Positions 63,991-64,000 of a DNA stretch of 64,000 bases are shown piece after piece (positions within the stretch are counted from its first letter, which is position 1; each line of letters starts with the position of its first letter). Source of the DNA: Nostocales cyanobacterium LEGE 12452 (GTDB lineage: Bacteria > Cyanobacteriota > Cyanobacteriia > Cyanobacteriales > Nostocaceae); assembly GCA_015206945.1 (NCBI GenBank), contig JADEXV010000002.1:38653-102652 (forward strand). The letters are read 5' to 3'. Both the position numbers and the translations under genes were made by a program. The notes beneath the pieces were generated by a model. The model did not search any database. It saw nothing but the letters and a program-made list of their open reading frames with translations, and had not been told where the DNA came from.

Positions 63991-64000
63991 GGGGAGGGTT

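Overview
This window looks like chromosomal DNA of a filamentous Nostoc-type cyanobacterium. Evidence: many GCGATCGC (HIP1) sites, heptanucleotide short tandem repeats between genes, photosynthesis genes (ndhS, ndhH, a CpcT-type bilin lyase, Psb29/Thf1, Ycf51), a Cph1-type phytochrome with its response regulator, and several small families known mainly from cyanobacteria. I see no rRNA, tRNA or CRISPR array.

Layout. Bases 1-10,000 hold housekeeping genes: a partial HAS-barrel gene, ndhS, rodA, mrp, an SRPBCC protein, hemF, a STAS protein, cpcT, thf1, a holin-like membrane protein and an exbB-exbD pair, followed by trmB at 10.4 kb. Bases 11,500-25,200 are the accessory heart of the window, a ribosomal-peptide (RiPP) locus. 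Its plus-strand arm has two precursor-like peptides with related leaders flanking an eight-cysteine protein, then a phosphotransferase, a HopA1-family protein, a full-length LanM synthetase, and a third precursor with a different double-glycine leader and two cysteines. Its convergent minus-strand arm encodes a helix-turn-helix protein, a C39-peptidase ABC exporter with a cyclic-nucleotide-binding domain, an HlyD adaptor and a parvulin-type isomerase. The striking point is that a class II synthetase (CCG zinc motif) sits beside a separate kinase + HopA1 pair of the kind used by class V lanthipeptide and thioamitide pathways.

Bases 25,600-29,600 carry a light-signalling unit: phytochrome, overlapping Rcp1-like regulator, hybrid histidine kinase. 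Bases 30,000-48,700 mix metabolism and envelope genes: PMT-type glycosyltransferase, ppsA, aminotransferase plus iron-type dehydrogenase with overlapping ends, ycf51, O-antigen ligase, YaaW-like protein, FAD oxidoreductase, ComFB-like and SIMPL proteins, a frameshifted VOC gene, bestrophin and an M28 peptidase. A gap at 45.5-46.0 kb holds three tiny related reading frames, each followed by a terminator-like hairpin. Bases 49,000-53,500 are a chaperone cluster (dnaK, dnaJ, a membrane J-domain protein, DUF3143) interrupted by a decayed ParE toxin gene. The rest has a glycosyltransferase, an MMADHC-like protein, a lone ExbB-type protein, rsmH, an M48 protease, ndhH and mtnA, ending in a 63-bp tandem repeat and a complete MITE with terminal inverted repeats and flanking direct repeats.

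Dispersed repeats are frequent. One family sits in several intergenic regions and appears in frame inside three protein genes. All functional calls rest on reading motifs and family resemblance by eye; no database search was run.
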